From Tardiphaga sp. (GTDB lineage Bacteria; Pseudomonadota; Alphaproteobacteria; Rhizobiales; Xanthobacteraceae): a stretch of 20,612 bases of DNA. Shown one piece after another: positions 7,509 to 14,675 of the stretch; the first letter of the stretch is position 1, and each line of letters begins with the position of its first letter. Below the pieces are notes generated by a model. It ran no database searches, had not been told where the DNA came from, and saw nothing but the letters and a program-made list of their open reading frames with translations. A program made the position numbers and the translations under genes. The stretch is taken from the NCBI GenBank assembly GCA_014377915.1, contig JACMOT010000088.1, positions 1-20,612 on the forward strand, read 5' to 3'.

Positions 7509-8654
7509 TCAGTCGGCGAATTCGATGTGCTTGTCGAAGACGATGTTGCCCTTTTCGTTCTTCACGATGTTGTAGCCGTGAAGACCGTCGCCCTTGTCGT
7601 CGAAATTGTACTCGCCCTCGGCACCGGGATATTTCTTGATGGCGACGATCGCTTCGCGGATCTTCTGCGGATCGGTCGAGCCGGCATTCTTGATCGCCTG
7701 CGCCAGCACCATCACCGCGTCATAGGGCCACGAGCTCTGGTTGTCGGGCGCCACCTTGTAGGCATCGCGATAGGCCTTGCCGAACGCCTTCGAGGCCTCG
7801 GAGGAATCCTCGGCGTAATCGGCGACGCCATAGGTGTTGTACAGCGCCGGTCCGGCGAGCTTCAGCGCGGTGACGTTGACGATCGAGGGCGAGCCGACCC
7901 AGGGAATCGTGACGCCGAGCTGACGCAGCTGGCGGGCGAAAATGCCGAGATCGTTCTCGAAGGTGAAGTAGGAGCCGAGAACGTCGGCGCCGGACTGCTT
8001 GATCGCCAGCACCACCGGGGTGAAATCCTGGCTCTGGTTGGCATAGCCCTGATCGATCGCGACCGTCGCGTCGAGCTTGCCGAGCGCTTCGGTCAGCGCC
8101 TTGCCGCCGGCGGTGCCGAATGCGTCGGTCGAATGCAGCACGGCCCACTTCTTCTTGCCGAGCGTCTTGACGCCATAATCGGGGATGACGCGGCCGGAAT
8201 AGGTATCATTCGGACGGAAACGGAACAGCCAGGGATTGCCTAGCTTGGTAAGATTCGGATCAGTGCCGCCGAACAGTACCGGCTTGCCGAGCTTCAGCGC
8301 ATCGGGCGCCATCGCATGCACCTGGGTGGAGCGGATCGAGCCGAGGAAGGCGACGATCTCGGACTGCGCGGCGAGTTTCGAGAAGGCCAGCACAATGCCG
8401 GGGTTGGTGGTCTGGTCGTCCTCGACGATCAGCTCGAGCTGCTTGCCGAGCACGCCGCCAGCCTTGTTGATGGCCTCGACCGCGAGCTTGGCGCCGCCGG
8501 TGGCATATTTGCCAGCCTCGGCCGCGGGACCGGTGATCGGCGCGCACATGCCGACCTTGATGGTGGCGCCCTGCGCCCGCGCCGTGCCGATCAGATAGGG
8601 CGCGGCGATGCCGGCGGCCAGACCGGTGGCGAAATCACGTCTCGTCAGCTTCAT
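7509..8654 (-). CDS. Periplasmic substrate-binding protein of a branched-chain-type ABC importer
   Basis: This 381-residue protein is a type I periplasmic binding protein of the Leu/Ile/Val family. The N-terminus KLTRRDFATGLAAG is a Tat-type signal followed by a hydrophobic stretch and a likely cleavage after ARA near residue 27. The mature part begins IKVGMCAPITGPAAEAGKYA and contains EAINKAGGVLGKQLELIVEDDQ, both typical of the family. I chose the second of two adjacent ATGs (8654, not 8657) because GGGAGG lies five bases before it and only two before the first. It is the first gene of the livH-livMG-livF transport group and is divergent from the dioxygenase operon. That arrangement suggests, without proving, that it binds the aromatic substrate of that operon. 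Confidence 0.93.
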   Translation of the reverse strand: MKLTRRDFATGLAAGIAAPYLIGTARAQGATIKVGMCAPITGPAAEAGKYATGGAKLAVEAINKAGGVLGKQLELIVEDDQTTNPGIVLAFSKLAAQSEIVAFLGSIRSTQVHAMAPDALKLGKPVLFGGTDPNLTKLGNPWLFRFRPNDTYSGRVIPDYGVKTLGKKKWAVLHSTDAFGTAGGKALTEALGKLDATVAIDQGYANQSQDFTPVVLAIKQSGADVLGSYFTFENDLGIFARQLRQLGVTIPWVGSPSIVNVTALKLAGPALYNTYGVADYAEDSSEASKAFGKAYRDAYKVAPDNQSSWPYDAVMVLAQAIKNAGSTDPQKIREAIVAIKKYPGAEGEYNFDDKGDGLHGYNIVKNEKGNIVFDKHIEFAD

Positions 8655-8914
8655 CATATCCTCCCGTAGAGGCCGGACTTGAGCGCCGGCCTTCTATTGA
8701 TCTCGCGAGTTGAGCGAAAAACGCCCCGCGTGTCTACCGCCCCTCTTAGGCGTCGATCGCAACATGATCAAACGGTCTTTCGACCAATACGGGCGACCGA
8801 TTTGCTGCGTCGCAATACGAGTTGCCGCTATTAACCTCGTCCCGGCTTCCGTAGAATCGCCGCGCGCAGCGGTCGCAGCCGCACCAACAACAGTTTCGGA
8901 TCAACGAGACGCCC
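8655..8914. promoter_or_regulatory. Divergent control region between the transport and ring-cleavage operons
   Basis: This 260-base gap must carry promoters for both directions. A hairpin GGCCGG/CCGGCC (8671-8676 and 8686-8691) sits directly upstream of the binding-protein ribosome site in its leader. A short inverted repeat GGTC-TTTC-GACC lies at 8774-8785, close to TGATCA at 8765-8770, and could be an operator. I do not see a convincing -35/-10 pair in either direction. Confidence 0.4.
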
Positions 8915-9310
8915 ATGCCGCATTTCACCATCGAATATTCCGCCAATATCGAGCCGTCGGTCGACATCGGCGCGCTGTGCGAGGTGGTACGTCTGGCGGC
9001 CATCGAAACCACGATCTTTCCGCTCGGCGGCATTCGCGTCCGCGCCATCCGCTGCGATCACTACGCGATCGCCGATGGACGGTCCGGTGCCGGCTTTCTC
9101 GACGTGCTGCTGCGGATTGGCGAAGGCCGCGATCTGGCGACACGGAAGCAGGCCGGCGATCATATCTTCAAGGCGTTGTCGGCGTTTCTCGATCCTCACT
9201 TTGCGAAAGCCAGCTTCGCCTTGTCATTCGACATCCAGATCAACGACAAGGACACGAGCTGGAAGCGCAATAACATTCATGAGGCGATGAAGGCTGAGGC
9301 CAATGGCTGA
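8915..9310 (+). CDS. hpaF: 5-carboxymethyl-2-hydroxymuconate isomerase (HpaF/CHMI-like)
   Basis: This 131-residue protein belongs to the CHM isomerase branch of the tautomerase superfamily, close to the roughly 125 residues of the enterobacterial enzyme. In homoprotocatechuate degradation the enzyme ketonises 5-carboxymethyl-2-hydroxymuconate using the N-terminal proline as base. Here the proline directly follows the start Met (MPHFTIEYSANIE), and FPLGGIRVRA near residues 35-44 carries the conserved arginines. The start at 8915 is fixed by the need for Pro at position two; the ribosome site is weak (GAGACG). It is the first gene of a plus-strand set with the extradiol dioxygenase, FAH-family and thiamine-diphosphate enzymes. 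A 20-bp perfect inverted repeat follows 7 bases after its stop. Confidence 0.88.
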   Translation: MPHFTIEYSANIEPSVDIGALCEVVRLAAIETTIFPLGGIRVRAIRCDHYAIADGRSGAGFLDVLLRIGEGRDLATRKQAGDHIFKALSAFLDPHFAKASFALSFDIQINDKDTSWKRNNIHEAMKAEANG

Positions 9311-9316
9311 GCCCTT

Positions 9317-9375
9317 CCCCGTCATTGCGAGGTCAGAGAACGCCAGTGGCTTTCCCTGACCTCGCAATGACGGGG
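9317..9375. repeat. Perfect 20-bp inverted repeat (family B) in the hpaF-hpaD gap
   Basis: The arm CCCCGTCATTGCGAGGTCAG at 9317-9336 is exactly complementary to 9356-9375, with a 19-base loop. It is a shortened family B element. Inside the operon it would form a very stable RNA hairpin that could end, slow or protect the transcript. No U-run follows, so it is not a standard intrinsic terminator. Confidence 0.88.
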
Positions 9376-9415
9376 GGAGGCCGGAAAACCACGACAAATC
9401 AACCAGGAAACGTCC

Positions 9416-10399
9416 ATGCCGGTCCCGTCGCCCGTCTTCGATCCGCCGTTCAATATCCTGCGCGCCAGTCATGCCGTGCTGGACGTGACCAACCTTGAGG
9501 CCAGCCGCGCGTTCTACGAGACCACCATCGGCCTGCATGTCGAGGACGACGACGGCCAGACCGTCTATCTGCGCGGCAGCGAGGAGCATCAGCATCACTC
9601 GCTGGTGCTGCGCCAGGCGACCGCCGCCGCCTGCCACCGGCTCGGTTTTCGCGTCGGCCATGAAGACGACCTCGACCGGGCCGCTGCGTTCCTGGCCGCC
9701 AGCGGCATCATCTACGCCTTCGTCGAACGGCCGTTCCAGGGCCGCACGCTGCACTTCAGCGATCCGTTCGGCTTTGCGATCGAGCTCTACGCAACCATGG
9801 AGAAGCGCCCGCATCTGCTACGGCGTTATGATCTCTACAAGGGCTGCCATCCGCAGCGGCTCGATCATTTCAACGTGTTCGCCGCCGAGGTGCAGGACAC
9901 CGTCGATTTCTACGCGCGGCTCGGCTTCCGGCTTACCGAATATGCCGAGGAGGACGGCGAAGCCGGCCGCATCGCCGCGGCCTGGATGCATCGCAAGGGC
10001 AATGTGCATGATTTCGCCATCACCAATGGCCGCGGTCCGCGGCTGCACCATTTCGCCTATTGGGTACCCGGTCCGATGAACATTTTGCATCTCTGCGACG
10101 TGATGGCGTCATCAGGCTATCTCGCCAATATGGAGCGAGGCCCCGGCCGCCATGGCATCTCCAACGCCTTCTTCCTGTATGTCCGCGATCCCGACGGCCA
10201 TCGCCTGGAACTCTATTCGAGCGACTACCAGACCATGGACCCTGACCACGAGCCGCTGCGCTGGTCGCTGCGCGATCCACGGCGGCAAACGCTGTGGGGC
10301 GCGCCGGCGCCGCGCTCGTGGTTCGAACAGGGTTCCGGCTTCGCCGGGCAGGATGTGCGCGAGCCGTTATTCGTTGCGGATGTGACCATTGCGGATTGA
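9416..10399 (+). CDS. hpaD: Type I extradiol dioxygenase, homoprotocatechuate 2,3-dioxygenase-like
   Basis: This 327-residue two-domain vicinal-oxygen-chelate protein resembles Brevibacterium HPCD and Arthrobacter MndD, not the unrelated LigB-type HpaD of enterobacteria. It would open the ring of 3,4-dihydroxyphenylacetate next to the hydroxyls. Metal ligands are H151 (LDHFNVF), H212 (LHHFAYW) and E265 (HRLELY). The second-sphere residues known from HPCD also appear: N153, W190, H198 (NVHDFA), R241, H246 (GRHGISN) and Y255 (FFLYVRDPDG), at near-constant offset. Residues 15-125 form the non-catalytic N-terminal domain and about 145-270 the catalytic one. AGGA sits eight bases before the start. 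It is preceded by the HpaF-like gene and followed seven bases later by the FAH-family gene. A related catechol substrate is possible. Confidence 0.9.
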   Translation: MPVPSPVFDPPFNILRASHAVLDVTNLEASRAFYETTIGLHVEDDDGQTVYLRGSEEHQHHSLVLRQATAAACHRLGFRVGHEDDLDRAAAFLAASGIIYAFVERPFQGRTLHFSDPFGFAIELYATMEKRPHLLRRYDLYKGCHPQRLDHFNVFAAEVQDTVDFYARLGFRLTEYAEEDGEAGRIAAAWMHRKGNVHDFAITNGRGPRLHHFAYWVPGPMNILHLCDVMASSGYLANMERGPGRHGISNAFFLYVRDPDGHRLELYSSDYQTMDPDHEPLRWSLRDPRRQTLWGAPAPRSWFEQGSGFAGQDVREPLFVADVTIAD

Positions 10400-10406
10400 A
10401 ACAACA

Positions 10407-11273
10407 ATGCCCCTTCCCCGCCTCGTCACCTTCACCGTCAACGGCGCGCAAAAATACGGCGCCATCACCGAGAGCGGCGCCGTCGATCTATCGGCGCGCT
10501 ATGCGCGGGACTATCCGACATTGCGCGAGGCGATCGAGCACGGCGCGCTGCGCCGGCTGGCCGACGCGGCGGAAAACCTGTCGGGTGACTTCGCGCTCGA
10601 GGACGTTACCCTGCGGCCGCCGATCCCGTCTCCGGAAAAGATCATCTGCGTCGGCGTCAACTATCCGGACCGCAACGCCGAATACAGAGACGGCCAGGAG
10701 GCGCCCAGATTTCCCAGCCTGTTCATGCGCACGCCGCGGTCCTTCGTCGGCCACGGCACGCCGTTGGTGCGACCGCGCGCGTCGACGCAGCTCGATTACG
10801 AGGGCGAGGTGGCGCTGGTGATCGGCAAGGCCGGACGCCACATCGCCGAGCGCGACGCGCTGGATCACATCGCGGCGCTGACCTTGTGCAATGAAGGCAC
10901 CATTCGCGACTGGGTACGGCATGCAAAATTCAATGTTACGCAGGGCAAGAATTTTGACTCGACTGGCAGCCTCGGGCCGTGGATCGTGCCCTACACCGAC
11001 GAAGCGCAGATCGCCGACATTCGTCTCACCACTTGTGTCAATGGCGAGCCGCGGCAGGACGACCGCACGTCCCGGCTGATCTTCGGCTTCCGCTACCTGC
11101 TCAGCTACATCTCGACCTTCACGACGCTGATGCCGGGCGATATCATCGTGACGGGCACGCCGACCGGCGCCGGCGCCCGCTTCGATCCGCCGCGTTTTCT
11201 GGTCCCCGGCGACGTCATCGAGGTCACCGCCGACGGCATCGGCACGCTGCGCAATGGTGTCATTGACGAATGA
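10407..11273 (+). CDS. Fumarylacetoacetate hydrolase-family protein
   Basis: This 288-residue FAH-superfamily enzyme could act as the HpaG/HpcE-type decarboxylase-isomerase that follows the CHM isomerase, or as an acylpyruvate-type hydrolase. Metal-site residues are visible as E132 and E134 in LDYEGEVALVIGK. The third site, usually Asp in an ND motif, is NEG here (E163). The lid motif normally written NY-x-x-H is NYPDRNAEY, so R89 replaces the His while E92 remains. GKNFDSTGSLGPW and VTGTPTGAG complete the family pattern. I chose ATG 10407, seven bases after the dioxygenase stop, over an upstream TTG at 10389 that would overlap it. The ribosome site is weak. Coupling to the dioxygenase makes a ring-fission product the likely substrate. 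Confidence 0.88.
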   Translation: MPLPRLVTFTVNGAQKYGAITESGAVDLSARYARDYPTLREAIEHGALRRLADAAENLSGDFALEDVTLRPPIPSPEKIICVGVNYPDRNAEYRDGQEAPRFPSLFMRTPRSFVGHGTPLVRPRASTQLDYEGEVALVIGKAGRHIAERDALDHIAALTLCNEGTIRDWVRHAKFNVTQGKNFDSTGSLGPWIVPYTDEAQIADIRLTTCVNGEPRQDDRTSRLIFGFRYLLSYISTFTTLMPGDIIVTGTPTGAGARFDPPRFLVPGDVIEVTADGIGTLRNGVIDE

Positions 11274-11301
11274 ATTCACCTCACCACGATCGGACCACCT
11301 C

Positions 11302-12924
11302 ATGACGGCACTCACCGGCGGCGAAGCCATCGCGCAGGGGCTGGTCGCGCATGGCGTCGATACCGTATTCGGCCTGCCCGGCGCGCAGATCTACGGCCTG
11401 TTCGACGCCTTCCACCAGGCTGATCTGCGCGTGATCGGCGCCCGGCACGAGCAGGCCTGCGGCTACATGGCCTATGGCTATGCGCGCGCTTCGGGAAAAC
11501 CCGGCGTGTTCAGCGTGGTGCCCGGCCCCGGCGTGCTCAATGCGGGGGCGGCGATGCTCACCGCGTTCGGCGGCAATGAGCCGGTGCTGTGCCTGACCGG
11601 CCAGGTGCCGACCGCCTTCCTCGGCCAGGGCCGCGGCCATCTGCACGAAATGCCGGACCAGCTCGCGACGTTGCGCAGCTTCGTGAAATGGGCCGACCGC
11701 GTCGAACATCCCGGCGATGCCCCGGCCAAGGTATCGCGCGCATTTCAGGAGATGCTGTCCGGCCGCCGCGGCCCGGTGGCGCTGGAAATGCCATGGGATA
11801 TCTTTACCCAGCGCGCGGACGTCAACGCATCGCAGCCGTTCGGTCGGCTGCCGCCGCCACCGCCCGACAGCGCGCGCATCAAGGCCGCGGCCGCGCTGAT
11901 CGGTGCCAGCAAGAATCCGATGATCTTTGTCGGCTCCGGCGCCTTCGACGCATCGGGCGAAATCCTCGAACTGGCCGAGTTGATCGACGCGCCGGTGGTC
12001 GCGTTCCGCTCCGGCCGCGGCATTGTCAGCAATGCCCATGAACTCGGGCTGACGATGGCGGCGGCGTATCATCTGTGGCCGCGGACCGACCTGATCATCG
12101 GCATCGGCACGCGGATGGAATTGCCGCTGTGGCGCTGGCCGTATCGCCCGCAGGGCCAGCAATCGGTTCGCATCGACATCGACGCCGTCGAGATGCGCCG
12201 CTTCAATGCCGATGTCGCGGTGGTCGCCGATGCGCAGGCGGGCACCAGCGAGCTGCTCGCCGCGGTGCGCAAGGTCGGTTTCACCAAATCGACCGGGCGC
12301 CGGCAGGGCCTCCGCGACGCCTCGGCCAGGGCGAAGCACGAGATTCAATCGGTACAGCCGCAGATGGCCTATCTCGACATCTTGCGCGAAATACTGCCGG
12401 ACAACGCCATCGTCACCGACGAATTGTCGCAGGTCGGCTTCGCCTCCTGGTACGGCTTTCCGGTGTACCAGCCGCGCACCTTCCTCACCACCGGCTATCA
12501 AGGCACGCTGGGCTCCGGCTTTCCCACCGCGCTCGGCGCCAAGGTGGCTTTTCCCGACCGGCCGGTGGTCGCCATCACCGGCGATGGCGGCTTCATGTTC
12601 GCGGTTCAGGAGCTGGCCACCGCCGTGCAATACGGGATCGGCGTGGTGACACTGCTGTTCAACAACAATGCCTATGGCAATGTGCGGCGCGACCAGTTGC
12701 AAGCGTTCGACGGCCGCGTAGTCGCCGCCGACCTGGTCAATCCGGATTTCGTTCGCCTGGCAGAATCCTTCGGCGCCGGCGCTGCGCGCGTCACCTCGCC
12801 GGACAATTTTCGCCCGGCGCTGGAACAGGCACTGGCCAATGGCGGGCCCTATCTGATTGTCATCGAAGTGCCCAGGGATTCCGAGACCAGCCCGTGGGCG
12901 TTCATTCATCCGGCGAAGCCCTAA
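11302..12924 (+). CDS. Thiamine-diphosphate-dependent enzyme (acetolactate synthase-like family)
   Basis: This 540-residue protein has the full three-domain build of the acetolactate synthase/benzoylformate decarboxylase superfamily. The cofactor-activating glutamate is E50 in GARHEQACGY. The central domain runs about 190-320. The diphosphate-binding motif is GDGGFMFAVQEL from residue 427 ending at N454-N456 (LLFNNNAYGN). The start at 11302 is chosen because the fold begins at once (TGGEAIAQGLVAHGVDTVFG); an ATG at 11254 would overlap the FAH-family gene. Family members decarboxylate 2-oxo acids or join them to aldehydes. No regulatory subunit gene follows, arguing against valine/isoleucine biosynthesis. 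As the last gene of the ring-cleavage operon it probably acts on a 2-oxo acid of the pathway, but the homoprotocatechuate route has no known step of this kind. Confidence 0.88.
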   Translation: MTALTGGEAIAQGLVAHGVDTVFGLPGAQIYGLFDAFHQADLRVIGARHEQACGYMAYGYARASGKPGVFSVVPGPGVLNAGAAMLTAFGGNEPVLCLTGQVPTAFLGQGRGHLHEMPDQLATLRSFVKWADRVEHPGDAPAKVSRAFQEMLSGRRGPVALEMPWDIFTQRADVNASQPFGRLPPPPPDSARIKAAAALIGASKNPMIFVGSGAFDASGEILELAELIDAPVVAFRSGRGIVSNAHELGLTMAAAYHLWPRTDLIIGIGTRMELPLWRWPYRPQGQQSVRIDIDAVEMRRFNADVAVVADAQAGTSELLAAVRKVGFTKSTGRRQGLRDASARAKHEIQSVQPQMAYLDILREILPDNAIVTDELSQVGFASWYGFPVYQPRTFLTTGYQGTLGSGFPTALGAKVAFPDRPVVAITGDGGFMFAVQELATAVQYGIGVVTLLFNNNAYGNVRRDQLQAFDGRVVAADLVNPDFVRLAESFGAGAARVTSPDNFRPALEQALANGGPYLIVIEVPRDSETSPWAFIHPAKP

Positions 12925-13020
12925 CCGTTTGCCGGACGCGGTGCGGCACGAAGGGCCGCGCTACGTTCGGGGAACGATCTCGGTGAACGGCGTCACAAGC
13001 CGCGCATAGGCAGAAGCGCG
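12925..13020. other. Convergent intergenic gap
   Basis: Ninety-six bases separate two converging genes. A short stem GCGGC/GCCGC (12943-12947 and 12955-12959) could help end transcription but has no U-run. GCCGGACGCGGTGCGGCA resembles a fragment of the family C palindromes. Nothing else is visible. Confidence 0.35.
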
Positions 13021-13671
13021 CTACACTATTTTGCGGAACGTCAGATTGATGCGCTGCGGCCCCATCAGCGGATGCTCACCGTCGGCGAGCGGCGCGACGC
13101 CGTGAAAGGCGAGGCGCGACGGCCCGCCCCAGACCGCGATGTCGCCATGGTCGAGGCGGAATTTTCGCGGCGTTTCGCCGCGCTGCAATCCTCCGAACAG
13201 GAACGTCGCCGGCAGGCCGAGCGACACCGAGACGATCGGCGCGCCGAGATCGAGCTCGTCCTTGTCCTGATGCAGCGACATTTTGGCGCCGGGCACATAG
13301 CGGTTGATCAGGCACGCCCGCGGCGCGAAATGGTCGAAGCCGCCCTGCTCCGCCGCGCGCCTGGCGAGATCGCGAAACGATGGCGGCATCGCCGGCCACG
13401 GCTGGCCGGACACTGGATCGATATGGTCATAGCGATAGCCGCGGCGATCCGTGACCCAGCCTTTGGCGCCGCAATTGGTCATCGCCACCGACATCGTATG
13501 CCCGCCGGGCGTCACCATGTGGCGGAACGGCGCCTGCTTCACGATCGCGCGCAGATCGGCGATCAATTCGGGTTCGGTGGCCGCGAAAAAACCGCGCAGC
13601 AGCAGCGCGCCGTCGGCGATGCGCTCCAGCGCAGGCTGAAAACCGGTCATCCCGGCGAACAGATCCGTCAT
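13021..13671 (-). CDS. alkB: AlkB, 2-oxoglutarate/Fe(II) DNA alkylation repair dioxygenase
   Basis: This 216-residue protein is the same length as E. coli AlkB, which removes methyl groups from 1-methyladenine and 3-methylcytosine by oxidation. All key residues map at a constant offset of three from E. coli: iron ligands H134, D136 (SLHQDKD) and H190 (LAFHG), the oxoglutarate residues N123, Y125, R207, N209 and R213 (RINLTFR), and the base-binding W72 and Y79 (GWVTDRRGYRY). The start at 13671 follows GAAGG by five bases; an upstream TTG would overlap the preceding gene. It lies eight bases after another 2OG-Fe(II) oxygenase and shares its transcript. Its catabolic surroundings look unrelated to repair. 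Confidence 0.96.
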   Translation of the reverse strand: MTDLFAGMTGFQPALERIADGALLLRGFFAATEPELIADLRAIVKQAPFRHMVTPGGHTMSVAMTNCGAKGWVTDRRGYRYDHIDPVSGQPWPAMPPSFRDLARRAAEQGGFDHFAPRACLINRYVPGAKMSLHQDKDELDLGAPIVSVSLGLPATFLFGGLQRGETPRKFRLDHGDIAVWGGPSRLAFHGVAPLADGEHPLMGPQRINLTFRKIV

Positions 13672-13679
13672 GGCCGCCT

Positions 13680-14435
13680 TCAATTCGCATCGTGAAAGAT
13701 CACGCCCAGCGTGTGGCGCTGGCCGGAGCGGATCCGGCTGACGCCATGGCGGAGATTAACACGATAGACGCCGCGGGTGCCCTGCACCGGGCGGTGATGC
13801 ACAGCAAAGACCACCGCGTCGCCGCGGCGCAGCGAAACCACTTCGGGGCGCGACTGCATGCGCGGTCGCTGCTCGGTCAGCACGAATTCGCCACCGGTGA
13901 AATCGCTGCCCGGCTCCGACAGCAGGATCGCCACCTGCAGTGGGAACACGTGCTCGCCATATAGATCCTGATGCAGGCAATTATAGTCGCCCTCGCCATA
14001 TTGCAGCAGTAACGGCGTCGGCCGGGTCTGCCCGGCATCGTGGCAGCGCTGCAGGAACGCGCCATGTTCGGCGGGGTAGCGGATCGCGAGGCCCATCGCC
14101 TCGTTCCAGCGATTGGCCACCTCGCGCAGCGGTGGATAGATCGCCGGGCGCAAGGCGGCGATGATGTCGGGCAGCGGATAGGAAAAATACTTGTACTCGC
14201 CGCGGCCAAAGCCGTGGCGCCCCATGATGACGCGGCTGCGGAAGCGGCGGTCGTCGGAGTACAGCGACGCGAGGGCGGCGCATTCCCCGGGACTGAGAAG
14301 GCTTTCGAGCACCGCGCAGCCGCGTGCGTCGAGATCAGCGCTGATCCGCGGCCAGTCGATCGCGGCGATGCGCGGCATCACGGAAAGCGCCGGCACGATA
14401 TCGGTGCGCGTGGCTTTGCTTGCGAGAGATACCAT
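13680..14435 (-). CDS. 2OG-Fe(II) oxygenase paired with AlkB
   Basis: This 251-residue protein has the double-stranded beta-helix residues of the Fe(II)/2-oxoglutarate oxygenase superfamily: H155 and D157 in CLHQDLYGEH, the distal H230 (VNLRHGVS) and the oxoglutarate-binding R240 (SGQRHTLG). QYGEGDYN precedes the iron site, as in prolyl-hydroxylase-like members. The start at 14435 has GGAG seven bases upstream; a later Met at residue 20 lacks a ribosome site. It is directly upstream of alkB and almost certainly co-transcribed, which suggests a role in alkylation or oxidative damage repair. Its substrate (nucleic acid or protein) cannot be read from the sequence, and it is not an AlkB paralogue because the RxNxTxR motif is absent. 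Confidence 0.88.
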   Translation of the reverse strand: MVSLASKATRTDIVPALSVMPRIAAIDWPRISADLDARGCAVLESLLSPGECAALASLYSDDRRFRSRVIMGRHGFGRGEYKYFSYPLPDIIAALRPAIYPPLREVANRWNEAMGLAIRYPAEHGAFLQRCHDAGQTRPTPLLLQYGEGDYNCLHQDLYGEHVFPLQVAILLSEPGSDFTGGEFVLTEQRPRMQSRPEVVSLRRGDAVVFAVHHRPVQGTRGVYRVNLRHGVSRIRSGQRHTLGVIFHDAN

Positions 14436-14540
14436 GTCGTCGCTCCGTCACCGCGGCCGCGATCATCATGCCATGGCCTGTTCGGCCATGATGGCGAAAA
14501 CGCGGGGGGTGAGCCACCCGATTTCCGAAGCAGCGCCTGT

Positions 14541-14669
14541 TTCCCGGATGCGGTGCGGCATTCTGATGCCGCTCCGCAGATCCGGGATCCCGGTTGCTTG
14601 AGTGAACCGGGACCCCGGATCAGCAGCGCACCACGGCGCAAGCGCGCCGCGCTGCGCAGCATCCGGGGA
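14541..14669. repeat. Compound intergenic palindromes (family C)
   Basis: A stem GCGGCAT/ATGCCGC (14555-14561 and 14566-14572) is followed by a 17-bp stem with one mismatch (14579-14595 and 14605-14621, core TCCCGGTT/AACCGGGA). The outer edges are TCCCGGATGCGGTGCGG and GCTGCGCAGCATCCGGGGAA. It lies just downstream of the DUF2848 gene on the minus strand and could end that transcript. Confidence 0.8.
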
Positions 14670-14675
14670 ACGCAG

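Noticed and set aside
8820..8866. Possible promoter for the hpaF-like gene built from TTGCCG and TAGAAT
   Set aside because: The spacing is about 24 bases, too long for a normal sigma-70 promoter.
11281..12909. Minus-strand open frame of about 540 codons opposite the thiamine-diphosphate enzyme
   Set aside because: The plus-strand frame has full cofactor motifs (E50, GDG...NN), whereas the reverse frame shows no domain and is rich in Arg, His and Gly.
12943..12959. Intrinsic terminator between the converging genes
   Set aside because: The stem is only five base pairs and no T-run follows on either strand.
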